Assembly: GCA_005406025.1 (NCBI GenBank)
Contig: BGZK01000731.1
Coordinates: 214,001-278,000, forward strand
DNA from: Eumeta japonica
Taxonomy: Eukaryota > Arthropoda > Insecta > Lepidoptera > Psychidae
DNA length: 64,000 bases
Direction of reading: 5' to 3'
Position numbers and translations under genes: made by a program. Of this stretch, positions 11,600-21,719 are shown one piece after another. The notes below the pieces were generated by a model. That model made no database searches and had not been told where the DNA came from. It worked only from the letters and a program-made list of their open reading frames with translations. Each line of letters begins with the position of its first letter. The first letter of the stretch is position 1.

Positions 11600-12155
11600 A
11601 TCTACTGTTAAATTAGACGCGTGATTGTCTATTCAACAAATTTAGTAAAATTATGTAGCGCGAAAAAATCTGGCTTTAAATCCGAAACCCAAGTTCGACT
11701 CTTCCAAGGTCGCAACCTGAACTTTGTTTTTTATCGGATTGTCGAGAAACTTCACTGGCTGATGTTTCGTATTGCGTGCTTTCACGTTTACCTAAAAATA
11801 TAGCTGTTTGCTCTCTTCCCCTGCTTAAAGCGTCAGGGTGTTTCCTTATCCATGCGGTATGTTATACCAACATCAGTCTGCCGTTAGATATTAGAACGAT
11901 TGCAGTCTAGCTTTCTGTTTCGTTTTGAGGTTCGGCACAATGAAACCTCTCCAATCTGTATGATAGTAAGATATAAACAATTAAAGTTCAGTTTATTAGA
12001 AATTCTTCACAATTGAAAGAGTATATATAAGATAATAAGAATAAATATTAGTAGTCGTTGCTTTCCTGTCAGTCACCGTCTATGACTTCTAAGCTGATTG
12101 CAGAATGCCGCTTCGCTGTAACCGGTACTCGTGTTGATATAGCTATAAAAAAAAA
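11600..12155. other. Unassigned spacer between mariner pieces
   Basis: This has moderate base composition and an open frame of 60 codons at 11621-11803 without a recognisable domain. It may be part of an insertion that split the mariner. Confidence 0.35.
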
Positions 12156-12159
12156 CTCC

Positions 12160-12320
12160 CAAAATCTTAATTAACCCGCGAATGCGTTGAGGTCCGCGTC
12201 TTGATTCAATGCATACGGCCCGAGCTAACCACCCTGTTTCTAAAACCGACCTCGCCTCCCGTGATTCAAAATAGACCGAAGTCCCCGCGCAAGACTTTGT
12301 GTTGTCATACGATACACCGC
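12160..12320. promoter_or_regulatory. GC-raised island
   Basis: A CG-rich block (for example GGTCCGCGTCTTGATTCAAT) sits in AT-rich flanks with no open frame. It is a candidate regulatory element on composition alone. Confidence 0.2.
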
Positions 12321-12329
12321 CCGGCTGAA

Positions 12330-13140
12330 TTTTCCTTTTAACAAATTAATATAACGTCATAATATGTCGCTTTCTTCTTTTCTTACCTAGAAACGCTGAC
12401 ATAAAGCGCGCATATTGTGATTTGTTATTACATTATGTAAAGACACATATTTATGCAACATAAATAAAATTAGAATTATAGTATAGTATATATAAAGAAC
12501 GGTAACCTAATTCACATGATACTCTGAAATAACCATTTTATATAATACAATGAAATAAAATCAAATCACCTACCAATGAATATCCATTAATCATACAAAT
12601 AAGTTATATTATATACTATATATACTACATTATACCTAAATCAACAAAGGAAGCAATAATTCACATCTCACCTAATTAATTATAAACAAACTTATCCCAA
12701 ACATTATACCTATCTAATCAATTCATCGATACTTCACCTAATCGTCTAAATCAAAATCCACAAATATCACGCCTAGTTCAATTCATAAGGTCAATCCATA
12801 CCATATCTACTAATGTAACTCATAATGTTAATAATAAGTTTTCCCTAATCAAGACGTGAACAAAATTTAAAATATAATATTTTCGGCAGTTAAATCAGAG
12901 CCAATTTCTCATAGTACAAAATATTCAGTGTCGATTATTTTTTTACAAATGGGCAAGCGTTGCTTTTAAACAACGACACATGTCTTTGACAATTTATGTG
13001 AACTGAATCTCATCTTTCTTAAAATTATTTTTTTCCTTAATTTTATATATATACTCACAAAAAACACATAAGCCGAACTAAAGATTTATTGATGCCGATT
13101 TATAATAGAAAAATTCGACGGAACCAAGAAAAAAAAAGTA
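12330..13140. other. Very AT-rich spacer
   Basis: This stretch is dominated by A, T and C, with no frames and no repeats I can name. Confidence 0.5.
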
Positions 13141-13146
13141 TACAAT

Positions 13147-13420
13147 ATATTTACCAATGACAAAATATGGCTATTCAATTACTACCCCAAAACAAAGCAA
13201 CAATCAACTGTATGATGCTTTGAATGAACTAACGCCAACAAAATGTTGCCGTGCGCAAAGCACACAAAAACAAATGGTTGCCACGTTTTTTTGTGAGACT
13301 GCTCATATTGCTACTCTGGTGATAGAAGATCAACGAACATTTGATTCTGAGTCGTATATGATAGTTCGTACCCCAGCAGAAATATCACCTTGGGGTGAAA
13401 ATTTGAAGTCACGAATTTTT
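13147..13420 (+). mobile_element. mariner transposase fragment, central catalytic part
   Basis: Two overlapping frames give a mariner core. The first has TNDKIWLFNYYPKTKQQS, a degraded form of 'TGDESWIY..DPETKQQS' whose first catalytic Asp is kept. After a frameshift near 13230 it continues CRAQSTQKQMVATFF and ETAHIATLVIEDQRTFDSE, matching 'RARSTSKQMVA.FF..TGHVATV'. Similarity fades after about 13400, before the second and third Asp. A 131-codon open frame spans 13157-13552, but its end is not transposase. The fragment probably belongs with the N-terminal piece at 11290-11595. It is not functional. Confidence 0.85.
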
Positions 13421-13629
13421 TATTCAAAAAATATATATTCCTATCTCATCGAGCATATTCCTCTCATTAAACACCATGCGATTTTCACTTGTTTCCCTGT
13501 TATCGAAGTAGCATTTAAGTATAATTTCTTCATGTACATTTTCACTTCATAAGCTAATTCGTTACGTCAGGTTTTGTCATCTTTTCGCTGAAGTGTACAC
13601 TCCCGCAATTTTTTTATTTCAGATCGAGG

Positions 13630-13875
13630 GGTTTGGAGGTAACGCCTCTACACTAACCTGTTGAATGTTGCGGTTGCAGATATCGGCCGTCGTCACAATT
13701 GCAATGACCCTATCCGTGACAAACTGCTTAACATGCTCTACGCAGCACGAAACGAATGGTTGCTAATTTTACTTAAGTTAAAAAGTCATATGGCAATTCG
13801 CCGTGATCAAGACCGAATTCGATACCATGTGATTCCAAGGCGATGCTCTTAACTGAGCCCCAACTACATAATGCC
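13630..13875 (-). mobile_element. tRNA-derived SINE
   Basis: On the minus strand a tRNA-like head reads GGGGCTCAGTTAAGAGCATC (A box, 13850-13862 and leftwards) and GGTATCGAATTCGG (B box, 13813-13826). Spacing and wording fit lepidopteran SINE heads ('GGCTCAGTTGG..AGAGCATCGCC'). The body continues to about 13640. No poly-A tail or target duplication was identified, so the left boundary is a guess. Confidence 0.65.
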
Positions 13876-14129
13876 GCGCTCACATGTCAATTCGGATTTG
13901 TTAAAATACTTTCAGGCATATCCACATGTTCTCTATAACTAGACAAAATTTCATATCATATCATTTGATGCTAATAAATTATATCTTTTCAGAACAAAAT
14001 CATTGCGTTTTCTTCTATTATCTGGGACGTTATTAAGTATAACGATTATTCTGAAAGCATCTATTTCTGTAGCATTCTAAATATATCGTACCGATGTTGA
14101 CAATATCATAGATATACATTAATATATAA

Positions 14130-14395
14130 TAGTAGCTTCGACTCACGCATTCGCCGGACATGAAATGAATTCCTTTATTTTGTATATTGACCGACCACGC
14201 TCTCGATGTCAATTTATCTCAATATCTCGATTTCGATCGTAATCTCGCATTTGATTCTGCACCCGGTGTTGATCTAAGTAGATTCTGATTCTGTTCCCAC
14301 AACCAATTTCGATCTTGGTAGTGTCTTGATTTCAATCACTCTCGATATCGACACTCGATTCTACTGTCTGTCTCGCTGGAATTTTGATTTAGGTA
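14130..14395 (-). repeat. CGATTC-rich interspersed repeat
   Basis: It starts TAGCTTCGACTCACGCATTC, a damaged form of the inverted terminal sequence, and continues as many degenerate copies of CTCGATTTCGATC-type hexamers to about 14395. It directly abuts the gypsy RNase H fragment and may have inserted there. Confidence 0.5.
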
Positions 14396-14800
14396 CCGGT
14401 CACGGTGCAACGAGCGTTGTGAAACAGCATTTAAAGAACTCAAACAATGAACGTGTGAAACACTTATTATTGGTTACCCGGATGCGAATAAGTAATTCAT
14501 AGTCGATACAGATGCAAGTAATACCAGCATAAGAGAAGCTTTGTTGCAAATTAAAGACGATCTTGAAGTAGCGATAGCGTATTTCAGCAAGCCCTAGTTT
14601 AAGTTGGAAAGTAATTATTGTGTGACACGAAGGAAGTTGCTAACAGTTGTTAAAACGTTCCACAATTTCCACAAATATTTACTCGGGCGAAAGTTTCGCC
14701 TGAACACGGATCATGCAGATTTACAACGGGTGCTACAGTTTAAGAATCCGAAGGGTCAAGTTGCTCGGTGGTTGGAAGAACTATAAGAATATGAGTGTTA
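14395..14800 (+). mobile_element. Ty3/gypsy polyprotein fragment: RNase H
   Basis: The translation, with stops, reads through a gypsy RNase H domain. Landmarks are AFKELKQ, the first catalytic Asp in FIVDTDASNTSI, then AIAYFSKP, then ESNYCVTRRKLLTVVKT, FHKYLLGRKF, NTDHADLQRVLQF and VARWLEEL. RNase H removes the RNA strand from the RNA/DNA hybrid during reverse transcription. The segment from 14604 to 14786 is open for 60 codons. The reverse transcriptase that should precede it is missing, replaced by the repeat at 14130-14395. The element resumes at about 17005 with its integrase, so 2.2 kb have been inserted in between. Confidence 0.9.
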
Positions 14801-15765
14801 AATATTCTTATATTATTTTTATTTTACACACATTTTTATTATACTTATTTATTTTATGTGTTTCCTTTTTTTCACCTCGACGAGTACGAAGATGAATCGG
14901 ACGTATGTTTTTGTCTATAGATAGTTGTAGTAGTAAACCTAAAATCATCAAAATAAATATATTTTTCATATCAGCATATTCTGCGACATTGAGAGACGAT
15001 ACAAAGACTTGTTTGTTACCTAGCCAAACTGTCATTAATCAAGTGGTAGTAATTACATAATTTAAAATGAATAATTATGCTTTCTTACCAAAACTTCAAT
15101 TTATTATAAATATAGTATTATAATAGAAGAATATCCTTATTGATATTTTAAGTCGACTATAAGTAATAGTAAAACGCTTTAAGATACAGAAAAATCCTAT
15201 AATTTGGTTGATTCTTTGACGGGTGAACCGAAGCCAATAATTCAACATTTATCAATTAACTATTTAGTAATTTAAAATTATTACATAGGCGGTACGATAA
15301 TAAATGATTATTAGCAGTTAAATTATTATAAAATTTACTATATACTCAGTGAATAAGGATATCCAGTCGTTGAACGGTTTTTTATTGTTATTTTAGGAAG
15401 TACCAAAGCTTTAAAAAAATTTACTGATGGACAATGGTCTTATTTGTTATTAATTTGCAAAAAATAGACGGAAATATTTTGAAAATAGAATTGAAGAGAA
15501 GAAGAAACTATCCTCATTTGGAAATAAACAAAACAGTTACCAATGTACTACGTCGCGAGTATTGCATTGCAAATCTTATAATCCAAACGACCATCACATA
15601 AGTCGTAGTATCTAATTTTTGACACCGATACCGCAGAATCGTAATCAATTTGTTTGCAATAATAAGCTTTGTTACAGGTGTTTGAATATCCATAATATTC
15701 ACTTGTAAAATTCAAAGCTTCTGTGTAGTAAATTTCATTAGCCCAAACACCACACACTTTTACAT
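14800..15765. other. Unassigned insert between gypsy and BEL/Pao pieces
   Basis: AT-rich sequence of unknown origin. On the minus strand at 15548-15757 an open frame of 69 codons carries four cysteines (AYYCKQIDYDSA, YDLCDGRLDYKICNAI). It looks more protein-like than most frames here but matches no family I know. It may be a decayed gene piece carried with the insertion, or chance. Confidence 0.35.
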
Positions 15766-15769
15766 TTTT

Positions 15770-16960
15770 ATGCGGATTCTGCGCCTGAGTTACAAATATC
15801 GGAACGAATTAATGACCATCAAACACATACTAGTGAGCAGTTGCAAGTACCGAGGGCAATTCACTCTGCAGATTCCGATACTTACAACTAAACTATGTCA
15901 TTATCGACAGCGATAGTACAGGTTATGGATTGTAGCGGTCAATTTCATACGGTGCGTGCGCTCTTGGACACCGGAAATTAAAGCACTCTTATATCTGATC
16001 CTTGTCTACATAGGCTGGGTTTGTGGCGTACAAAATATAATGACTTGGCAGTTAAAGATTTAGACGATACTCCTGTGAGCGGTTGCTGTAGTAATGCCAG
16101 GTTGACTATTCGATTGAATCTTTCTGTATAACCAGTTCTGGTTACTTCCGGCACAATGTAAATGAAAATTACGGAATAAATCTTCCCAATTTTACTCTTT
16201 CTTGTGAACTTCGGAATAAGTTCAGCGTACTCCGTTTAGCAGATGAAAGCTTGTACGAAAATCGTCGTGTTGATATATTAATAGGTGCAGAACATCTTTA
16301 TGACATAATTGAAAGCAAAATCGTTAAATTTTCTTCCGACTTAACATGCGTTGTTAATATTATTTTTGATCACATTCTAATGCAATCGGTATCTTGTACT
16401 ACTCTATGCTTGGAAGTTTTGAATAATCTTTGTTGTGTACAAAATTTTGTGTCAGTAAATTCAATTTTCACTAAATTTTATAAATTGAGGAAATTCTTTA
16501 ACTTGTATACCATATGTAGATCGAATGTGAATCACTGTTTCACGACAATTATTATAGAGAAGAAACTGGTTGGCACGTCGTACGTTTGCCGCTGTTAACA
16601 GAGAGATCCCAATTCGGTGATTCGAAAGAGTAGTTGTTGAAGAGTAAAAGCTCTTCATTAAAAAATTAGTTACTATGCAATGAGATATTTCGAAAAAGTT
16701 ATACCATTTTATGAAGAAGTATGCGAATTTAAATATACGTCACAATGCAGAGGAACAGCTGAAGATTTAGAGAAGGGAAAACATTACACAATACCATGGG
16801 AATAATTAATAATGGTTCTTGCAAAATAAAGTTGTTTTTCATCCCAGTTGTCGAATGGGCTTTCATTAAACAACTGTTTTAATGCGGGGAAAAATCACAA
16901 AACGACATTACATCAATGATATGTAAATTTAGGTTATGTTCGATCGTTTTTACCACATAC
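15770..16960 (+). mobile_element. BEL/Pao retrotransposon fragment: protease and start of RT
   Basis: This is a degraded BEL/Pao polyprotein. The protease begins LSTAIVQVMDCSGQF, with the aspartic active site as ALLDTGN followed by a stop, then TLISDPCLHRLGL and DDTPVSGC. The end of the domain is RVDILIGAEHLYDII (about 16266-16310), the usual 'DILIGAE' block. Around 16545-16620, TGWHVVRLPLLTERSQFGDS matches the conserved 'RYSVRLPF....LGDS' start of the RT region. Around 16790-16890, GIINNGSCKIKVVF and a decayed 'LNDCL' block follow. It ends near 16960, so the catalytic RT core, RNase H and integrase are absent. It lies on the same strand as the gypsy pieces and appears nested within them. Confidence 0.85.
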
Positions 16961-17004
16961 ATTCATATAATATTTCTATAATAATTATTAACTCTAAAAA
17001 AATC

Positions 17005-18213
17005 TTGAATGAGTTGAGGCAAGGATTTTCATGCCAGATCGGAGTCAAGATTTGACAATGAGTCCAATTGCAAAGAGTTATTGGGCACAATAGAATAGTT
17101 TGAAACGGAAGACGGGCACTTATACAGAAAATGGGAAACAACAGATGTTAAAGTTATATACATACAGCTAGTCATATCCAAATCTAAAGTGAGCGTTATC
17201 TTAGAAGAATTCCACAAAGACATGTCCGAAGGACATTTTGGGAATAAAAAAACATTAACGCGGATAAGACAACACTTCTATTGGGTAAACTGTCGCAGTG
17301 ATGTTGAAAGGGTCTCAGACCAGAAGCAGGGGACAGCTTAAACTGGACAATGTGAAAGCATCATGGAAACGGGTAGCCATATATGTTGTTGGTCCTTTTG
17401 CTTTAACCAATAACGAGAACAAGTATAATCTGGTCATGGTAAACTGCTTCACTAAATGGCCGGAACTATTTGCTATACTAAATTGAGAAGCAGTAACAGT
17501 GGCAGAGAGACTTCTCAACAAGGTGTTCTGCCGATTTGGGGTTCCCTTGGAAATTCATAGTAAGGGAGGAACTTCGAAACCCAGCTTTTTCAAGAAGTTT
17601 ACCGCATTTTTAGTATCCATAAGATATGGATACTGGCATCTCACCCACAGTTTAACGGCGTGGTAGAGTGGCTCAATCAAATTATGGAAAGGCATCTTGC
17701 GAGAGTAGTTGAAAGCGACCAAAAGGATTGAGATCGGCATATAAACTTTTTCTTGTTGTGCTATAGATCTGCAGTACACTAAAGCATAACCGCCCGGTCG
17801 GTCGAAAACTATGAATACTTTCAGATATATTGACTGGAGTTCCTCCAGGTGTACAAGAGTGCAAAACCCATTACGCGGACTCACTTAAAAAGCGAATCAA
17901 TCACTTCTATCGTCGTGTTAGTGAAAGTGACCTACACGCTAGTGAGAAGTTAAAAACTCGTTACTATCGATTCGCACGCCAGTCTAAATTTTATGAAGAA
18001 GAACTGGTGTGGTTACACGACCCTACCCAGGAAAGTCAGCAAAATTATATCTGAATGGAAGGAACCTTATAGAATGGTCACACGAATTAACGATGTGACG
18101 TACCGTATCGAAAGTTGTCCCAAAAGTAAGAAGAAGATCGTTCACGTAGACCAGTTATCCAAATATTTTGAAATAGACGTACACGGGACGCATTCTTCTT
18201 AAGAGGGGGGCGA
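17005..18213 (+). mobile_element. Ty3/gypsy polyprotein fragment: integrase to polypurine tract
   Basis: The zinc-binding region reads VILEEFHKDMSEGHFG, then TLTRIRQHFYWVNCRSDVER. The central domain follows: WKRVAIYVVGPFALTNNENK with NLVMVNCFTKWPELFAI, where the Asp of 'MDYFSKWPE' is now Asn. Next come CRFGVPLEIHS and, after shifts, HPQFNGVVEWLNQIMERHLA. The C-terminal part (17993-18202, open) contains EWKEPYRMVTRINDVTYRIE and KKKIVHVDQLSKYFE, and the frame stops just before the purine tract AAGAGGGGGG (18201-18210). Integrase joins the DNA copy to the host genome. Several stops and frameshifts make this copy dead. It continues the RNase H piece at 14395-14800. Confidence 0.92.
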
Positions 18214-18580
18214 TGTTACGAACTGCGTTCTCAAGCTAAATACAGAACGTCAAAATAATCTCCAATCAAAAACATATACAAGAAGAGAATTCTTCAAATA
18301 AACTAGCCACCTTGCACACCGGGCTTTGCTTTCATCCACGCATATGATGTATGTATACAATTTGTTTTTAATTAAATATACATTTTTAGGTAGAGTTTTT
18401 AAGAGGCAATAAATCTTGTATGTTTATGTCAAATGTGACATGTCTATGATTTATTGTTTCTTATGGTCTACAGCGATTTATTTTGAGTCTGCATTTCTGA
18501 ATATACGCCTTGTGCTGTTGTACTTGTTTCATTTCCTCTAATATCAATCCTCGAATCCATAATAAAGCAATTTCATAACA
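18214..18580 (+). repeat. Ty3/gypsy 3' LTR
   Basis: It begins TGTTACGAACTGCG straight after the polypurine tract and CGA, and ends CATAACA at 18580, so the ends form the short inverted repeat TGTTA/TAACA expected of LTRs. Length is 367 bp. AATAAA at 18561 is a plausible polyadenylation signal. No 5' LTR was found upstream in the window. Confidence 0.8.
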
Positions 18581-18779
18581 ATTTTTTAAGAAAAAAAAAT
18601 ATTAATGAAAATTTGTAATGAAATCGTGAATTACAGATTATATAACAAAAATAAAAAACAAATTTTGAGAGAGAGAGAGGGAAAATCGCATGGAGGTAGC
18701 ATAATGTTTTTCATTATGTCGTGATTCAATCAAACAACTTATACCGCAAACCGTTAAGTAACTTTGTTCCAAGAGTATC

Positions 18780-19030
18780 CTATTCCTGATTCCAAGAGGT
18801 ATCTCTATTTAGGATTTCACTGTTTCAGAGATTAATCCGAAACGATTACTTAATTAATCCGATACGACAGACCATTTATTGAAATCGTATATCATCTGTA
18901 CAATGACATGTTCGTACTGTATAGCAATTTTCATCGAGATTGCTCAAACCGTTCTTAAGTTATGAAAAACATACCTACAGACAAACAAACAGATATAAAT
19001 CTAAAAAAATGATATGGTTAGTGAGCTATA
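18780..19030 (-). repeat. Remnant of a common interspersed repeat tail
   Basis: The order 'attttcatcgagattgct', 'caaaccgttc', 'cctacagacaaacaaacaga' resembles the ends of the repeats at 9350 and 34511. It is weak and degraded. Confidence 0.3.
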
Positions 19031-19142
19031 AATAGATTATTTATCACAAAAATTTAGCTAAAAAATGTATGTACAGACAAACATTACAGATTTATATAGT
19101 AATATAGATTTATGTAGTATTACAGATTTATATAGTAATAAT

Positions 19143-19192
19143 AAGGTATCTAATTAGGGACATAATTTGTCATGTCCCTAATTAGATTCCTT
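19143..19192. repeat. Hairpin with 21-nt arms
   Basis: AAGGTATCTAATTAGGGACA plus T (19143-19163) pairs with 19172-19192 with one mismatch, around an 8-nt loop. Confidence 0.85.
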
Positions 19193-20325
19193 TACTATCT
19201 TTTCCTTTAATATTAAGGTTTTTACGTTATAATATAAGTTTCGGAGAAATAAAAAATGATTGAGATGAGAATAAAGGTTTTGATCAAAATCGACACTTTG
19301 GTACGATTTATTATATATACTTGCTGACGGCAATAAAGATTAATAATGAATTAGGATATGAAAGAAAATGTAATGAGGTTTTATAAATTATATTTTATCG
19401 ACGAGACCGACATAAATTATTCTTTATACAGCACATCCTATCAAATTTCACGCGAACTTACTACTAACGCCCTATAATCTTTTTACCGATAAACTTGAAA
19501 TTCAGGCAAGGCCTAGGAATCCTCCAGGCAGGGATCGTCAAGTGAGATAGGTTTCTATATATTGGCCTTTATCAAACCTCGAGCAGTGGAAACTCTCTCG
19601 AGATGGCTAGCCAGATTGGAGAGGGTCAAGTCACAGACAAGCGTTGAAATGGGGTTAGATGACCGCCGCGTTGAATGCTTCAGAGGATTCCTTATGTGTA
19701 CACCCGAGGCTGTACTATCTGTATTCTGGTTATGTCCATTATTTGAGCCCTGCGTCTGTTGATGGCAAAACATTTAGGATCTATATTAGAGTTTCGGATA
19801 TGTAGAACTATTGTTAAACTATAGTGACGAGTCTGTGGCTTAGTATTTGTAGGTATAAGATGAAAATAATACATTCTCAAAAACATATGAAATAATGTTT
19901 TAACACAGGAAGAACTAGTAATTAACCCATCTGGATCAATTATTTTTATTTATATACTAGTATTTCGTAGTATCATTGTATACTGTATATACACCTCCTA
20001 CGATGACTTATAAATTCAATTTTGTAAATTTTTTCAGGTTTAATGTTCCGGATCACTTACTAGGGAAATCAATATGATGGTGCAAGCCATTGATATCAAT
20101 ATAAAGAATAAAATGTTAGCACATTTGTACATTAATCCGTATACATTTTTTTATATCCAATATATATAAACTCCAAATCCACTGTATATAAAACGTCAAA
20201 TTATTATAATCACTCAACTCCGTTTTGAGCGGACGGTCCGAAAATTGACACTGTCATGTTTATAACTATGTCTTTATATCAAAACTGAGGACCAATTCTA
20301 TAAACTTAAAACTATTCGATCGGGG
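19193..20325. other. Spacer with a CG-raised patch at 19500-19780
   Basis: The patch is open on both strands (66 codons plus, 19562-19762; 72 codons minus, 19555-19773), which suggests composition, not coding. A short string, GGATTCCTTATGTGTACACC, faintly resembles GGCTTCCTTATGTCAACTGA near 33250. The rest is AT-rich. Confidence 0.35.
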
Positions 20326-20329
20326 TCAT

Positions 20330-20950
20330 TATGACGACAGAATTATATCAACCGAGAACACGTGGCGGCAACTTTTCATACACTAACGTAATTTTGACGT
20401 CATAGCAATACCTACTGAATAGTTTCAAGCTTACAGAACAAATTGCAGAACTCGCGTTCAAGTGGTAACGTCCTTGTCGGGAGATGACCCGGCATATAAT
20501 ATCACATCAGTGTAGCAAATTGCATTGTTCTCGAACTTGCAATTACACTTGGAGTTTTAATTTGTATTTACGAAAGAAACCGAAATCCTTATAACGATTT
20601 TGATTTAAAAATACATGTAGCTTGCACGCACACACGCACGCCATCTCACACACCCACAGGCAAACAGATAAATTTCATCGGCCTTCGAGTCCTTAACATC
20701 CTCAGCGAAATTCATTATTTCGGCGACGACGTGTCGTCGAGACGTAAACTCGGTTGTCGTCCGTTCCTCGTCGGGCCGAAACATCTCGTAAAACGGCACT
20801 GACGTCGCCGTCGAAATCTCCCGTGACGTGCGGACGATAAAACCGGCAGATAAATTAATTCGGCAGTCGTCGGCGACGCACTAAAACAGCTTTAACGATC
20901 CCAGTTGACGGATACGTCTTTAATGGACGATCAAATGAGAATTACGCACC
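20330..20950. promoter_or_regulatory. Long GC-raised island
   Basis: CG-rich sequence runs from about 20680 to 20910 (GGCGACGACGTGTCGTCGAG, GACGTCGCCGTCGAAATC), with a CACGTG site and TGACGTCA-like sites around it. A minus-strand frame of 64 codons (20605-20799) has no known domain. CpG-dense, AT-flanked blocks like this often mark promoters or conserved enhancers in insects. Confidence 0.35.
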
Positions 20951-21719
20951 GTAAAGTACTTACGCCCATTCATCATATACATCCTAAGTTAATCACTTTA
21001 TAAGATAGCTTTAAGTACCTTATATAAATATATACGCATAGAAAATAGCAATACATTGATGCAATCTCATCGGGGACAGCATTCGTGATATAAGTTTCTA
21101 ACTACCTAAAATCGAAGTTTGAACATGATGGTAGGTTGAAAGATGTCTACAATTTTATTAATTTTTTATGTGCTATCAGAGTGGACTTATTCCTGTACAA
21201 CCCGTGTACGTGGGAATAGTATTCCCGCGTCCAGAGTCTCACCGTAACTAGTCGTCAAGAAATATACCATTTTTTAAACGTTTATATATATATCGATGTC
21301 GAATTAACTTTAACCGGTTGAGGAATAAGATTTTTTGCATCGATCATAATTATTTTTCTATTCGTAAGTATTTTGTGTTCATATATTTTAGAAGGCATTT
21401 TTAAGCACTTTGTAAGTTGCAAGTTTGAATATTTGAAATCTCTCTATTTTTATATGAGGGAAATTCTTGAAACCATAAATCTGGAAAAATAAGTTTTCAA
21501 AGGTTCCAAACATTTCTCGCAAATCGGTTATGAGAAAATTCAAGATTAGTTAGACCCGTTTGAAAATTCTTATTTTTAACAACATTTTTAAATATCTTCT
21601 ATTGTTTATTTATTTTTAGTAATATTTTAAATGTTTCAGATTGTAATCAGGTCCTTTAGCTCGGACACAATCTCTCAGTTCTACTTACTAATGGTGCTAT
21701 TCACTAACACATATTCACG
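20951..21719. other. AT-rich spacer
   Basis: Nothing is recognisable up to the mariner terminal repeat. Confidence 0.5.

Noticed and set aside
13157..13552. 131-codon frame as a host gene
   Set aside because: The first two thirds are mariner transposase in a shifted frame; the rest is AT-driven.
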